From: Insolitispirillum peregrinum
GTDB lineage: Bacteria; Pseudomonadota; Alphaproteobacteria; Rhodospirillales; Rhodospirillaceae
DNA: 64,000 nt
NCBI RefSeq assembly: GCF_900156605.1
Contig: NZ_FTOA01000003.1
Location: 248,001 to 312,000 of the forward strand
Direction: 5' to 3'
A program made the position numbers and the translations under genes. Under the pieces are notes generated by a model. The model ran no database searches. It had not been told where the DNA came from and saw only the letters and a program-made list of their open reading frames with translations. Position 1 is the first letter of the stretch, and each line of letters starts with the position of its first letter. Shown in pieces: positions 10,374 to 20,009 of this stretch.

Positions 10374-10469
10374 GTGTACTGTGATCTGACGCGGACATGC
10401 TGGTCTAACCTTTTGATCTGTCGCATTGTTTTTGCGAAAACCGGTTTCCACTTTTCGCACAATGCTCTA
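10374..10469. repeat. Dispersed palindromic repeat, family A, copy 2, overlapping the ptsP stop
   Basis: The copy contains GACATGCTGGTCTAACCTTT and then the inner hairpin TTGCGAAAACCGG, and ends AATGCTCTA at 10469. The terminal CTA is the reverse complement of the TAG stop codon of ptsP, so the repeat boundary coincides with the end of that gene. Confidence 0.75.
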
Positions 10470-12734
10470 AATCCTCACTCCGTGATCCAGGGCAAAGGCC
10501 CGCAACTTGCGGCGCACGGTCCGGTCCGGGCTGTCCAGCAACGGCAGCAGATAGGCGCGGATTTCCGCCAGATTGGCGCTGAGCAGGGCCGCCTTGACCG
10601 GGCCGATACCAGCGGCGGCCATGCTGAGGGTGCGGACCCCCATCGCGGCCAGCGCCAGGGCTTCCAGCGGACGCCCGGCCATTTCACCACACACCGACAG
10701 GGTAACCCCCGCCGCCGAGCATTGTTCGGCCAGCGACTTGATCATGGTCAGCACCGGGGCCGACAGCGAGTCATAGCGGTCGGTCACCCGCTGGTTGCCG
10801 CGATCGGAGGCAAACAGGAATTGCAGCAGGTCATTCGAGCCGACTGAGATGAAATCGACATAGCGCAGCAATTGCGGCAATTGCCACAGCAGGGCCGGGA
10901 CTTCCAGCATCGTTCCAACCCGTTGCGCAATCGGCGGCACGCCGCCCGAGGCGACATGCTCGTCGATTTCACGCTGCAACAGGGCGCGGGCCTGCAACAG
11001 CTCGGCGACTTCGGCGATCATCGGGAACATGATGCGCAGCTCGCGCCCGGCCGAGGCGCGGACCAGCGCGCGGATTTGCTGACGCAGGATGGCCGGGCGA
11101 TCAAGGGTGATGCGGATCGACCGCCAGCCCATCGCCGGGTTTTCTTCCGGGTCGCCGTGCCAATAGGGCAGCACCTTGTCTGACCCGACATCCAGTGTGC
11201 GGAACACCACCGGGCGACCGGCAGCCGCATCCAGAATGCGGCTGTACAGCGCCGTCTGGGCCGCGACATCCGGCAGCGACGGGCGGGCCATGAACGGCAG
11301 CTCGGTGCGGTACAGGCCGATGCCTTCGGCGCCGGTTTCATCCAGGTTGGGTAGGTCGATCAACAGCCCGGCATTCAGCATCATGGTCAGCGGCACGCCG
11401 TCACGGGTGACGGTGGGGGTGCCTTTCAGCGAGGCATACAGCTCCAGTTGCTTTTGCCGCACCTGCAACGAGCGTTCAAAGGTTTCGCGCACGTCGTCGG
11501 ACGGGCGGACAAATACCTGTCCGTGGTCGCCCTCGATGATCAGCGGGTCCCAGCTTTCAACGATCGAGAACACGTCCTTGACCTGCGCCACCACTGGCAG
11601 GTTGAGGGCGCGGGCGACGATCACCGCATGCATGGTGCGCGAGCCTTCTTCCATCACCAGCCCGCGCAGCTTGCTGCGGTCATAGTCGAGCAGCTCGGTC
11701 GGCCCCAGATTACGGCAGACCAGAATGGTGTCGTCGGGCAGATCCTTGATGTGGGCGCGGCCTTCTTCGCCCACCAGATGGTGCAGCAGGCGGTTGGCGA
11801 GGTCTTCGAGGTCGTGCAGGCGTTCGCGCAGGTAAGGGTCGGTGACCTGTTGCATGCGCACGCGGGTGTCGTCGTGGACGCTTTGTACCGCCCGTTCGGC
11901 GGATACGCCCGAGCGCACCTTGTCGGAAATCTTGTTCACCCACCCCTTGTCGTCGGCAAACATGCGGTAGGTTTGCAGGATTTCGTGGAAATCCCCCACC
12001 ACTTCGTCGTTGTGAATCATCGCATCCAGCTCGCTGCGCAGCGAGGACAGGGCGAGGTTCAGGCGGACCAGTTCGGCTTCGGGGTCTTCGGCCACCAGAC
12101 GGCTGACGCGGACCTGTGGCTGGTGCAGCACGGCAGTTCCCAGACCGACGCCGCCGTTCAGCCCCAGGCCTTCCAGACGCAGCGGCAGCAGGCCGATGCC
12201 GTCGGCGGGCAACAGTTCCTCACGGCTGACCACCTGTGCGGTGGCCAGCAGCTCGGCCAGAATCATGGTGACGGTTTCGAGGGTTTCCACCTCGACGTCG
12301 GAATAGCCGCGTTCCTCGCGGTTCTGCACCACCAGAACCCCGATCACCCGCGAGCCACGGATGATCGGCACCCCCATGAAGGAGTGGAACAGTTCTTCGC
12401 CGGTTTCCGGGCGATAGGCAAACGACGGGTGCGACCAGGCATCGGCCAGCGCCAGCGAGCGGCCATGGGCGGCGACTTCGCCCACCAGACCTTCGCCCAC
12501 CCGCAGACGGGTCTGGTGGACGGCGGTCTGGCGCAGACCATGGGTGGCGAACAGCTCCAGCACTTCGCCCGCGCGCATCACATAGCAGGAACAGACAGCA
12601 GTGCGCAGGGACTCGGCGATGGCATGCACCACCTTGTCCAGCCGTTCCTGGGCGGAACCGCCCCCGGCCATCACGTCGCGCAGACGGGACAGCAGGCGGC
12701 GCGCTACATCGGCATCGGCATTTGCTTTGATCAT
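10467..12734 (-). CDS. ptsP: Phosphoenolpyruvate-protein phosphotransferase PtsP (nitrogen PTS enzyme I)
   Basis: About 755 residues. The N-terminal GAF domain (about 15-155) senses a small molecule, glutamine in studied homologues. An EI N-terminal region follows, with the phosphohistidine segment SRTMHAVIVARAL (His369). The C-terminal PEP-binding barrel has GAEGIGLYRTELPFM, SVGSNDLLQFLFASDRGN and CGEMAGRP. It would transfer phosphate from PEP to NPr (PtsO) and on to PtsN, linking nitrogen status to potassium and metabolic regulation. Two starts are plausible: ATG at 12734, used here, or GTG at 12767, which has AAAGG four bases upstream. Its linkage to lysC and ubiG is a common alphaproteobacterial arrangement. 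Confidence 0.93.
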   Translation of the reverse strand: MIKANADADVARRLLSRLRDVMAGGGSAQERLDKVVHAIAESLRTAVCSCYVMRAGEVLELFATHGLRQTAVHQTRLRVGEGLVGEVAAHGRSLALADAWSHPSFAYRPETGEELFHSFMGVPIIRGSRVIGVLVVQNREERGYSDVEVETLETVTMILAELLATAQVVSREELLPADGIGLLPLRLEGLGLNGGVGLGTAVLHQPQVRVSRLVAEDPEAELVRLNLALSSLRSELDAMIHNDEVVGDFHEILQTYRMFADDKGWVNKISDKVRSGVSAERAVQSVHDDTRVRMQQVTDPYLRERLHDLEDLANRLLHHLVGEEGRAHIKDLPDDTILVCRNLGPTELLDYDRSKLRGLVMEEGSRTMHAVIVARALNLPVVAQVKDVFSIVESWDPLIIEGDHGQVFVRPSDDVRETFERSLQVRQKQLELYASLKGTPTVTRDGVPLTMMLNAGLLIDLPNLDETGAEGIGLYRTELPFMARPSLPDVAAQTALYSRILDAAAGRPVVFRTLDVGSDKVLPYWHGDPEENPAMGWRSIRITLDRPAILRQQIRALVRASAGRELRIMFPMIAEVAELLQARALLQREIDEHVASGGVPPIAQRVGTMLEVPALLWQLPQLLRYVDFISVGSNDLLQFLFASDRGNQRVTDRYDSLSAPVLTMIKSLAEQCSAAGVTLSVCGEMAGRPLEALALAAMGVRTLSMAAAGIGPVKAALLSANLAEIRAYLLPLLDSPDRTVRRKLRAFALDHGVRI

Positions 12735-12940
12735 GCCATGTTCCCAAGCCTTGGTATCATCGGCCACTGGCCTTTGACGGTCTGACGGGCCAACCCGGCC
12801 CGCGTGGGGGATTCGGGCCGAGGTGGCCCGGAAGACGTCTCATGCCTCAGGGATCCTGAATGACACCTGAGGATGGATTACCTATGGTAGTGCGCTTGAT
12901 AGAAGAACAGCCGAGAGATGGCTATCCCCAAAAAGCGCCA

Positions 12941-12975
12941 CCACACCCCCTTGTCCCCCCGGCAAGGCGGTGTGG
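12941..12975 (-). terminator. Possible terminator after the nitronate monooxygenase-like gene
   Basis: An imperfect stem, CCACACC at 12941-12947 and CTTG paired with CAAG and GGTGTGG at 12969-12975, lies just past the stop of the minus-strand gene. The T-run (AAAAA at 12930-12934 on the plus strand) is six bases from the stem, so this is only a weak terminator candidate. The rest of 12768-12983 shows nothing recognisable. Confidence 0.4.
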
Positions 12976-12983
12976 TTTCAGTC

Positions 12984-14015
12984 TTATGCCGACAGTGCGA
13001 CCGCGCGGGCTTCCAGAGAAGCTACGGCCTGGGCAACCAGTTCGGCAATGATTTCTGCCGTCGATTGCTCTTTGGTCACAAGGCCAACGCTCTGGCCAGC
13101 CATCACCGAGCCGTATTCCACGTCGCCGTCGATCACCGCCCGCCGCAGGGCGCCAGCCCAGAAATGTTCGATTTCAAGCTGGGCTTCCTTTTGATCCAGC
13201 TCGCCGGACAGGAAACGGTCGATCACCTTGCGTTGATGGTCCATGAAGGCATCGGTGCCCTTGTTGGTCAGGGCACGCACCGGAATGACCGGGAAGCGCG
13301 GGTCAATCTGGACCGTCGGCACCGCTTCGCGGGCGCTGGCGCGCAGAAAGGCCTTTTTGAAGTTTTCGTGGGCGATGCATTCGGTGGCACAGACGAAACG
13401 GGTGCCCAGCTGCACCCCGGCCGCGCCCATTTCCAGATAGCTGACCATCGATTCACCGCGGGCGATCCCCCCGGCGACGAACACCGGCACGTCGCGGATT
13501 TCCGGCAGGATTTCCTGCGCCAGCACGGTCAGCGACACCGGGCCGATGTGGCCGCCGGCTTCCGAGCCTTCGATCACCAGCGCGTCAGCACCGGAGCGAA
13601 TCAGCTTTTTGGCCAGAACCAGCGCCGGGGCAAAGCACACCACCTTGGCACCGCCAGCCTTGGCGCGCTTGATGGCGGCAGCGGACGGCAGGCCGCCAGC
13701 CAGCACGATGTGGGATACCCGGTTGGCGAGGCAGGTATCAATCAGCTCGTCCAGTTGCGGGTGCATGGTGATCAGGTTGACGCCAAAGGGCTTGCCGGTC
13801 AGAGCCTGGGTGGCCTTGATTTCGGCGTCCAGCAGCTCGGGTCCCATCGAGCCGCAGGCGATCACTCCGAATCCACCGGCGTTCGAAATCGCTGCCACCA
13901 GATTGCGTTCGGAAACCCACGACATCGCCCCGCCCATAATGGCGGATTCGGTGCCGAGGAAGTCACGCCCACGGGCGCAGAGCTGTTCCAGTCGAGCCTG
14001 TCCGTTGAAGGCCAT
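12984..14015 (-). CDS. Nitronate monooxygenase / 2-nitropropane dioxygenase family flavoprotein
   Basis: 343 residues forming an FMN-binding TIM barrel. Signature segments are GGAMSWVSERNLVAAISNAG near the N-terminus, the glycine-rich GSEAGGHIGP with the likely catalytic His, VFVAGGIARGESM and GAAGVQLGTRFVCATE. The family oxidises alkyl nitronates or acts as a related FMN oxidoreductase (some members are FabK-like enoyl reductases). Because the family is broad, the substrate is not certain. The start at 14015 is preceded by AGGGG; a longer frame to 14072 lacks family resemblance. It sits between ptsP and lysC, which are usually closer together. Confidence 0.87.
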   Translation of the reverse strand: MAFNGQARLEQLCARGRDFLGTESAIMGGAMSWVSERNLVAAISNAGGFGVIACGSMGPELLDAEIKATQALTGKPFGVNLITMHPQLDELIDTCLANRVSHIVLAGGLPSAAAIKRAKAGGAKVVCFAPALVLAKKLIRSGADALVIEGSEAGGHIGPVSLTVLAQEILPEIRDVPVFVAGGIARGESMVSYLEMGAAGVQLGTRFVCATECIAHENFKKAFLRASAREAVPTVQIDPRFPVIPVRALTNKGTDAFMDHQRKVIDRFLSGELDQKEAQLEIEHFWAGALRRAVIDGDVEYGSVMAGQSVGLVTKEQSTAEIIAELVAQAVASLEARAVALSA

Positions 14016-14211
14016 AGAGTACCCCTGCCTGACAAAGCCGCTCCCCGCTGATGGGGTGCGGGATATGATCATGATCAGCCCTTATGCCGTAAGGGCATTA
14101 CTGTACACCAGAGTATCGTGGCAGAACCATGGTTCATGCACGATGGGTGCCTGTGAGAGGCCAGTGTGCGTTACGCCTGACGCCACGGTACACGACAGTT
14201 GTGGAGCAGGA

Positions 14212-14336
14212 ACGGGCTACCGCCCGAACCCGTTCGGGGCCTGAGGCCCCGATCCCCCATTTTTTTCTCAATATCAAGTCAATGGGGTCCGGGGCCTGAA
14301 GGCCCCGGCGAGGTGTGGAGCAGCGCTCCACGTCCT
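14212..14336. repeat. Dispersed GC-rich repeat, family B, copy 3
   Basis: A full uninterrupted copy. It runs GGGCTACCGCCCGAACCCGT, GGGGCCTGAGGCCCC, an A/T-rich bridge, GGGGCCTGAAGGCCCC and finally GGAGCAGCGCTCC with ACGTCCT. It is directly followed by a family A repeat. Confidence 0.8.
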
Positions 14337-14345
14337 TGCTTTTTT

Positions 14346-14503
14346 ACTGTCGTGGACTGTGACCTGATGCAGGCACACTGGTCCAACTCTTTGTTCTGCC
14401 GCATTGTTGTTGCGAAAACCGGTTCCCACTTTTCGCACAATGCTCGTTTATATTGTCGCATTGTTGTTGCGAAAACCGGTGCCCACTTTTCGCACAATGC
14501 TCG
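14346..14503. repeat. Dispersed palindromic repeat, family A, copy 3, with duplicated half
   Basis: After CTGATGCAGGCACACTGGTC, the half GCATTGTTGTTGCGAAAACC occurs twice, at about 14400-14446 and 14457-14503. Each is followed by the pairing CACTTTTCGCACAATGC. This tandem doubling also occurs in the copy at 37112-37274. Together with family B it fills most of 14016-14611. Confidence 0.75.
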
Positions 14504-14511
14504 AGTGCTCT

Positions 14512-14548
14512 GAAAACGGGCGGCCCCGGCAAATGCCGCGCCGCCCGT
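14512..14548 (-). terminator. Rho-independent terminator of lysC
   Basis: ACGGGCGGC at 14516-14524 pairs with GCCGCCCGT at 14540-14548, with an inner GGC/GCC pair. On the minus strand the stem is followed by TTTTC. It lies about 65 bp after the lysC stop. Confidence 0.75.
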
Positions 14549-14611
14549 CGTCAGTGCTCGCCATTTTCAGACGTGATCGCCGTTGCTCCCGGACCTGTCC
14601 GGGCAACGGGA

Positions 14612-15832
14612 TCAGGCGGCGTCCATACCATAGGCCGTGTGCAGGGCACGGATGGCCAGTTCGGTGTATTCTTCGGCGATCAGCACCGACACCTTGATTT
14701 CCGAGGTGGAGATCACCTGGATGTTGATGCCCTTGGCCGACAGGGCCTGGAACATGGTCTGGGCGACTCCGGCGTGGCTGCGCATGCCGACGCCGATCAC
14801 CGACACCTTCACCACGTTGGAATCAGCGACCAGTTCCTGATAGCCGAGGGTTTCCTTGGCGTCGGTCAGCACCTGCACGGCGCGTTCCAGATCGGTCTTG
14901 GTGACGGTAAAGGTCAGGTCAGTGGCGCCGCCACCGTGCGAAACGTTCTGCACGATCATGTCAACGTTGACGTTGGCATCGGTCAGGGGGCCAAAGATCG
15001 AGGCGGCGACGCCCGGACGATCAGCAACTTTCACCAGGGTGATCTTGGCTTCGTCCCGCGAATAGGCGATGCCGCTGACAAGTTCCTTTTCCACGATTTC
15101 ATCCTCGTCGCAGATCAAAGTTCCGGGCGCGTCCGAGAAGCTCGACCGCACCTGTACGCGCACATTATGCTTCATGGCCATTTCGACCGAGCGCACCTGA
15201 AGCACCTTGGCGCCGAGCGAGGCGCTTTCGAGCATTTCTTCGTAGGTGATCTTGTCGAGCTTGCGGGCCTTGGACACAATCCGCGGGTCGGTGGTGTAGA
15301 CCCCGTCCACGTCGGTATAAATGTCACAGATGTCGGCCTTCAGCGCCGCCGCGAGGGCAACAGCCGACGTATCCGAGCCACCACGGCCCAGAGTGGTCAC
15401 CCGGTTGTCCGGGCCCAGCCCCTGGAAGCCTGCCACCACGGCCACCTGGCCCTGGCTCATGCGTTCGATGATGGTGTCGGTTTCGATGGTGGTGATACGG
15501 GCTTTGGAGTGGGCGCCGTCGGTGCGGATCGGCAGCTGCCAGCCCATCCAGGACCGGGCATTGACGCCCGCTTCCTGCAAGGCCAGAGCCAGCAGACCAA
15601 TCGTTACCTGTTCGCCGGTGGACACCACCGCGTCGTATTCACGGGCATCGTGCAAAGGCGCAATCTGGCGGCAGAAATCGACCAGCTTGTTGGTTTCCCC
15701 CGACATGGCGGAGACAACGACTGCGACTTCGTTTCCAGCCTCAACTTCGGCCTTCACACGGCGGGCCACGTTCTTGATGCGATCAATGTCGCCCACCGAC
15801 GTGCCGCCGAATTTCATGACAATGCGGGCCAT
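14612..15832 (-). CDS. lysC: Aspartate kinase
   Basis: 406 residues, the usual length of single-function aspartokinases. The N-terminal amino-acid kinase domain starts [15 protein letters not shown] and contains VSAMSGETN and [18 protein letters not shown]. Two C-terminal ACT domains follow from about residue 265 ([20 protein letters not shown] and [15 protein letters not shown]). These usually mediate feedback inhibition by lysine and/or threonine. It catalyses phosphorylation of aspartate, the first step towards lysine, threonine, methionine and diaminopimelate. The start at 15832 follows GAGGGATG; the frame extends 23 codons further without family similarity. Divergent from ubiG. Confidence 0.97.
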   Translation of the reverse strand: MARIVMKFGGTSVGDIDRIKNVARRVKAEVEAGNEVAVVVSAMSGETNKLVDFCRQIAPLHDAREYDAVVSTGEQVTIGLLALALQEAGVNARSWMGWQLPIRTDGAHSKARITTIETDTIIERMSQGQVAVVAGFQGLGPDNRVTTLGRGGSDTSAVALAAALKADICDIYTDVDGVYTTDPRIVSKARKLDKITYEEMLESASLGAKVLQVRSVEMAMKHNVRVQVRSSFSDAPGTLICDEDEIVEKELVSGIAYSRDEAKITLVKVADRPGVAASIFGPLTDANVNVDMIVQNVSHGGGATDLTFTVTKTDLERAVQVLTDAKETLGYQELVADSNVVKVSVIGVGMRSHAGVAQTMFQALSAKGINIQVISTSEIKVSVLIAEEYTELAIRALHTAYGMDAA

Positions 15833-16018
15833 GGGAGAAACATCCCTCGTGCTCGAAAAAACATCCCGCCCGGTTGCCGGAACCGACGGGCGGGTATACA
15901 TACTCTGGACAATGGTCTAAACGCAAGGACCGCAGCCGCATGGTTGCGTGCCGTTCGTCTTTTTTGTTTCATTCGCCATCCCTGTCCATCATTCCCGGCC
16001 CGCCGCAGGAGATTATCC

Positions 16019-16762
16019 ATGGCCAACGCCACTCCCTCGACTGCTCTTCCCGAAGAACTGGCCAAATTTGAAGCCATGGCCGACAGCTGGTGGGACCCCG
16101 AAGGCAAGTTCAAACCCCTGCACCAGTTCAACCCCGAACGACTGCGCTTTATCGTGCGGCAGGCGGCGGCCCGTTTCGGGCGGGACGAGACGGCGGACCG
16201 GCCCTTTGAAGGTCTGCGCCTGCTGGATGTCGGTTGTGGTGGCGGGTTACTGTGTGAACCGCTGGCCCGGCTGGGTTTTTCGGTGACCGGCCTTGATGCG
16301 GCGGAAAAGAACATCAGGATTGCCAGCCTGCACGCGGAAAAGATGGGTCTTGCGATCGATTACCGCTGTGATCTGGTCGAAAAGCTGGCCGAACGGGGCG
16401 AGCAGTTCGATGTGGTGTTGACCATGGAAGTGGTTGAGCACGTTGACAACGTTGACCTGTTTCTGGCCGCCTGTTCGCACATCGTGGCTCCGGGGGGGCT
16501 GCTGTTCGGGGCAACGATGAACCGCACGCTGAAATCACTGGCGATGGCCAAGATCGGGGCGGAATACATTCTGCGCTGGTTGCCGCGCGGTACTCACGAC
16601 TGGCGCAAGTTCCTGAAGCCGAGCGAATTTGTCGGCTCCTTGCGGGCGTCCGGGCTGGTGGTTGATACCCTGAAGGGGATGAGCTTCAACCCGATTGCCG
16701 GGACGTGGAGCCTGACCGATGACCTGTCGGTCAACTATCTGCTGTCGGCCAGCAGGAATTAA
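16019..16762 (+). CDS. ubiG: Ubiquinone biosynthesis O-methyltransferase
   Basis: 247 residues. A class I SAM-dependent methyltransferase with motif [20 protein letters not shown], then [11 protein letters not shown] and [14 protein letters not shown]. The N-terminal [20 protein letters not shown] and the later [12 protein letters not shown] are UbiG signatures. It methylates both hydroxyl intermediates of ubiquinone at the membrane. GCAGGAG lies about 8 nt before the ATG. The 186-bp gap to lysC must carry divergent promoters. The frame is open far upstream, antisense to lysC, but that extension is not coding. Confidence 0.96.
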   Translation: MANATPSTALPEELAKFEAMADSWWDPEGKFKPLHQFNPERLRFIVRQAAARFGRDETADRPFEGLRLLDVGCGGGLLCEPLARLGFSVTGLDAAEKNIRIASLHAEKMGLAIDYRCDLVEKLAERGEQFDVVLTMEVVEHVDNVDLFLAACSHIVAPGGLLFGATMNRTLKSLAMAKIGAEYILRWLPRGTHDWRKFLKPSEFVGSLRASGLVVDTLKGMSFNPIAGTWSLTDDLSVNYLLSASRN

Positions 16763-16964
16763 GGTCGGGCAGCTCTCTCCCCGGCCTGATTACCGCTTCC
16801 TAACCCGCTGTTTTTACGATAGGGCTTGCGTCTTTCCAGGAACGTGGAAAAATTGGCATGTGCAGGGGCACCCTCTTGGGACGAGAGGGTTGAAGCGGGG
16901 CGGTGACGCTCTCATATGCACCTGATTGCCGGCGCGAAACAAGAACAACCATCGAGGTATCCCA

Positions 16965-17207
16965 ATGACGCGAAAGACCATCGAGCTAGGGCAGCGTTTC
17001 CAGGAGATGGATAACCCGCGTGGCCTGTGGGAAGTTGAGTTCATTTATTCTGATGGGCACGGTGTGCCGCATGCCCGTCTGCGCAATGTCAAAACGCGCG
17101 TTGATGCGCGGACGTACAGTTGCGCTGTCATTCTGGATGGGCGCCGGTTCCGGCCAGTGATGGCCGAGGTTGCTGCTCCGGTCGAAGCGGTGGCCAAGGA
17201 CGCCTGA
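16965..17207 (+). CDS. Small conserved-type hypothetical protein
   Basis: 80 residues starting MTRKTIELGQRFQEMD, with GAGG eight bases before the ATG. The middle, WEVEFIYSDGHGVPHARLRN, looks like a compact beta-rich fold ending in TYSCAVILDGRRFRPV. There is no signal peptide or membrane segment. I do not recognise a named family. Its ribosome-binding site and composition like its neighbours argue that it is real. It lies 23 bp before the DUF4236 gene and may be cotranscribed with it. Confidence 0.65.
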   Translation: MTRKTIELGQRFQEMDNPRGLWEVEFIYSDGHGVPHARLRNVKTRVDARTYSCAVILDGRRFRPVMAEVAAPVEAVAKDA

Positions 17208-17230
17208 AGCGATAAAAGGTTGGTGGTCCG

Positions 17231-18391
17231 GTGGGTGTGCGGTTCCAGAAGCGGGTCCAGGTTTTTCCCGGTGTGCGTCTGAATTTCAGCCGCAGCGGCG
17301 TCAGCGCCACGCTGGGAATGCAAGGGGCAAACGTGACGGTGGGCAAGGATGGCGTTCATGCCAATCTTGGCCTGCCGGGCAGCGGTGTGTCCTGGCGCGA
17401 GAAAATCGTCTCGTTTCCTCCGGGGGCGGTGGACCCGCAAAGCCCCGCTCGTTGGCCAGAAGGGCAGGGGAGCAATACCCCTGCGGACTCCCTGCCCGAA
17501 ATTGCCAGCGCCCCGCTGGAGCAGATCGCCAGCGCCGGTCTGGCCGAGTTGCGCCGCCTGATTTTCGAAGCCGGAGCGCAACGGCGAGGCCTGAAGGCAT
17601 CGTTGGGCGAGCAGCGCCACCTGCTGAAAAAGGCCGAGGTCGAGTTGGCTCAGGCCCGGCAGTGGTGGCGGAAAATCTTTCTCGGGCCCAAAATTCCCCT
17701 GCTTGAAGAACGCGTCGAGCGGTTCCAGACCGATGTGCGTGAGCTGGAGCAGGCCCTGAGCGCCAGTGCCATTGATCTGGACCTTGATCTGGAACCGGCG
17801 GTTCTGGATGCCTTTGTCGCTCTGGCGCGGGCATTCGAGGATTTGCGCACCTCCAGCCGTATCTGGGATATCACCCGCCAGCGCGATGATGGCCGTCCCG
17901 ACAGTCAGGATCTTCAGCGCCGACCGGTCCATTTCAGCTTTGCCGACAGTGCGCTGCTGAAATGCCAGATGCGGGCAATGATGTTCGGCAATGCCAACGG
18001 CAGCGACATGCACCTGTACCCGATGTTCGTGCTGATGCGGGCACAGGGCGACGACTTTGCCCTGATTGATCCGCGCGACATCGTGATCAGCTATGAGGCT
18101 GTCAGCTTTGTCGAGGACCAGCCGGTTCCCAGTGATAGCCGGGTGGTGGGCGAAGGATGGGAAAAAGTCACCAAAACCGGCGAGCGCGACCGCCGGTTCG
18201 GGCGGAACCGCACCTTGCCGACCGTATTGTACGGAGCGTTGAGTGTTTATAGCCGGGCGGGCCTGAATGAACGCTGGCTGGTTAGCAACGCATCGTTTGC
18301 CGAACGCTTCGCCCGCGCATGGGCGGCCTATCAGCGGGTGCTGCCGCCGCTGGAAGGGCAGGGCTATTTCGGCAATGGGGCCGAGTTGTAG
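17231..18391 (+). CDS. DUF4236 domain protein with coiled-coil middle region
   Basis: 386 residues with a GTG start. The first 55 residues, MGVRFQKRVQVFPGVRLNFS and then GVSATLGMQGANVTVGKDG and GLPGSGVSW, match the short DUF4236 domain found at the N-terminus of many bacterial proteins of unknown role. Residues about 105-185 are helical and charged, likely coiled coil. The C-terminal part (about 230-386) has no recognised domain. No signal peptide is seen. Function unknown. The following gene is convergent. Confidence 0.75.
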   Translation: MGVRFQKRVQVFPGVRLNFSRSGVSATLGMQGANVTVGKDGVHANLGLPGSGVSWREKIVSFPPGAVDPQSPARWPEGQGSNTPADSLPEIASAPLEQIASAGLAELRRLIFEAGAQRRGLKASLGEQRHLLKKAEVELAQARQWWRKIFLGPKIPLLEERVERFQTDVRELEQALSASAIDLDLDLEPAVLDAFVALARAFEDLRTSSRIWDITRQRDDGRPDSQDLQRRPVHFSFADSALLKCQMRAMMFGNANGSDMHLYPMFVLMRAQGDDFALIDPRDIVISYEAVSFVEDQPVPSDSRVVGEGWEKVTKTGERDRRFGRNRTLPTVLYGALSVYSRAGLNERWLVSNASFAERFARAWAAYQRVLPPLEGQGYFGNGAEL

Positions 18392-18415
18392 CTGTTGTGC
18401 CTGTGGCCTTGACTC

Positions 18416-18733
18416 TCAGGCCCCTCTGGCGCGTTCGACCTTTGCCACCACCAGCTTGTACTCCTGATACCAGTGGTCCCGCCCACGGGCCTGCGCCTGC
18501 CGGTGTTCCAGATCGGCGCGCCAGGCGGCGATGGCCTGTTCACTGTCCCAGTAAGAGACGGTGATGCCGAAGCCCTGATCATCACGGGTGCTGTCAACGC
18601 CGAGATAGCCGGGGCGGGCGGTGGCCAGTTCGACCATCCGCTCGGCCATGGCGCCATAGCCATTGTCACCGGCGGTGCGCTGACTGACGAAAATCACCGC
18701 ATAGCATCCAACCGGGGGAATGAAGGCGGACAT
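18416..18733 (-). CDS. ABM-fold (antibiotic biosynthesis monooxygenase-like) protein
   Basis: 105 residues. The pattern YAVIFVSQRT, then MAERMVELATARPGYLGVDS, then GFGITVSYWDSEQAIAAWR and HRQAQARGRDHWYQEYKLVV is typical of the dimeric ferredoxin-like ABM superfamily, which includes small oxygenases, haem-degrading enzymes and stress proteins. The SYWDSEQAIAAWR segment is the most diagnostic. AGGAG lies five bases before the ATG. The substrate is unknown. It follows the racemase-like gene on the same strand with a 42-bp gap, so the two may form a small operon. Confidence 0.8.
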   Translation of the reverse strand: MSAFIPPVGCYAVIFVSQRTAGDNGYGAMAERMVELATARPGYLGVDSTRDDQGFGITVSYWDSEQAIAAWRADLEHRQAQARGRDHWYQEYKLVVAKVERARGA

Positions 18734-18775
18734 GCTTGCTCCTGTCGAGGGAGGGGGAGGAATTGGCTCCCCACC

Positions 18776-19534
18776 TTACCCCCGTGCGTCGGCTGCGGCA
18801 AGTTGACGCCATGCCTGAATGGCGGCGCGGACCCCCGGCAGGGGGCTGGAGACCACCTGATAGCGATCAGCGGGCAGCAGCGGTGCGGCTCCGGCCATCG
18901 ACGGCTGGTTGAGCAGGATGACGCCCCCGGCAGGCACCATCAGGGTGATGGCGTCGGCAATCGAGTGCCGGAAATCCCGCCGCAGGCCGTCCTGAAACAG
19001 GCTCCACGGTTCGGGCAACAGCAGCGGGCGAACGGTGATGCCGGCACGCACGCGGCTTTCAAGAGCGGCAAACAGGGCCAGTGTAGGGGCAAAGGTGCCG
19101 GCCAGACAGGCGGCGACGTGGACCACGCCTGACCCTTCGCAGGCAGCGAAATAGGCGTGCTCGGCGGCGGCATGGTCAATGCGCTGCACCAGAATGTCGG
19201 GGTTTTGCTCGCCGTAGCGTTCGGCACAGGGCCCCAGCGTGGCGCAGGTACACACCAGCACGCGGGCTCCGCGTTCGGCCAGATGATCAAAGGCCGTATA
19301 GGCGTGCTCGGCCAGATCGGCCGTCAGGGCGCCGCGATGGCGGGCGGTGGCGAGATCCGAGCGGGCGACTTCGTGGCGGACGGGAATTTCCGGTGCCAGA
19401 TCGGTCATCAGGGCACCAAACGTGGCAACATGTCCCGGTGCCGTGTGTAGAAAGCTGATGCCGCCAAAGGGGCGGTCGCTGTCACTGTACGGGGTGTCGG
19501 CTCGCAGAGTGGACGGATGAACGGTCTTGGTCAT
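18776..19534 (-). CDS. Asp/Glu racemase superfamily protein
   Basis: 252 residues. It contains GISFLHTAPGHVATFGALM, IPVRHEVARSDLATARHRG and the cysteine segment VLVCTCATLGPCAERYG, as in Asp/Glu/hydantoin racemase-like proteins. In that superfamily two cysteines on opposite sides of the active site act as acid and base. A second candidate cysteine lies in VHVAACLAGTFAPTL. The exact substrate is unknown; this subgroup is not a proven murein glutamate racemase. AGGAG precedes the ATG at 19534 by six bases, which rules out the longer frame to 19627. Confidence 0.7.
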   Translation of the reverse strand: MTKTVHPSTLRADTPYSDSDRPFGGISFLHTAPGHVATFGALMTDLAPEIPVRHEVARSDLATARHRGALTADLAEHAYTAFDHLAERGARVLVCTCATLGPCAERYGEQNPDILVQRIDHAAAEHAYFAACEGSGVVHVAACLAGTFAPTLALFAALESRVRAGITVRPLLLPEPWSLFQDGLRRDFRHSIADAITLMVPAGGVILLNQPSMAGAAPLLPADRYQVVSSPLPGVRAAIQAWRQLAAADARG

Positions 19535-20009
19535 GCGGTCTCCTGTTTGTGGCAGGGGTGAAACGGATATGGCACCTGTCAGATGAAGAAATGAACCATA
19601 GAGACGACGGATGCGTGCTGTCTGCATCGCTCCCTATCATGGGGTCGTTAAACAGGCTTGTCACCCGTTTGCGGAGCTTTTGATGAAAATATCACTGTAA
19701 AAACATATTTTATCCTGCGGAGTGGTTCTGAAAAAAATGAACATCCGTTTTGGGTGATCGACACCTTTGGGCGTGCCAGCCTGTGACTGTCGTGCGAAGG
19801 CATTGAAAGACGGGCGGAACCCCTCGTGTTGCAATCCCGAAGGCCCTCTTTTCGACCTGCTGCCGGGCTGGTAGAGTGCGGCCGCTTTGCAGATTTTGCC
19901 TGCCATGCCGAACGGGTGTGGGGTACAGGCTCTGCCGTACTGGTATGTGTGCCCTGTATGAGTCGGGCGGTGTGTCCGGGGTCAGGGATGCTTTGATGCG
20001 GGGGTAGGA
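19535..20009. other. Intergenic region upstream of the Anbu-type gene
   Basis: About 475 bp between divergent genes. It includes an AT-richer patch at 19640-19745 that may hold promoters. Several open frames on the minus strand cross it, but none has a convincing start or composition. No repeat of families A-C and no structured RNA was recognised. Confidence 0.45.

Noticed and set aside
14453-16018. N-terminal extension of UbiG through the lysC region
   Set aside because: The frame is open but antisense to lysC. UbiG homologues start at MANATP-like sequence, and a ribosome-binding site lies just before 16019.
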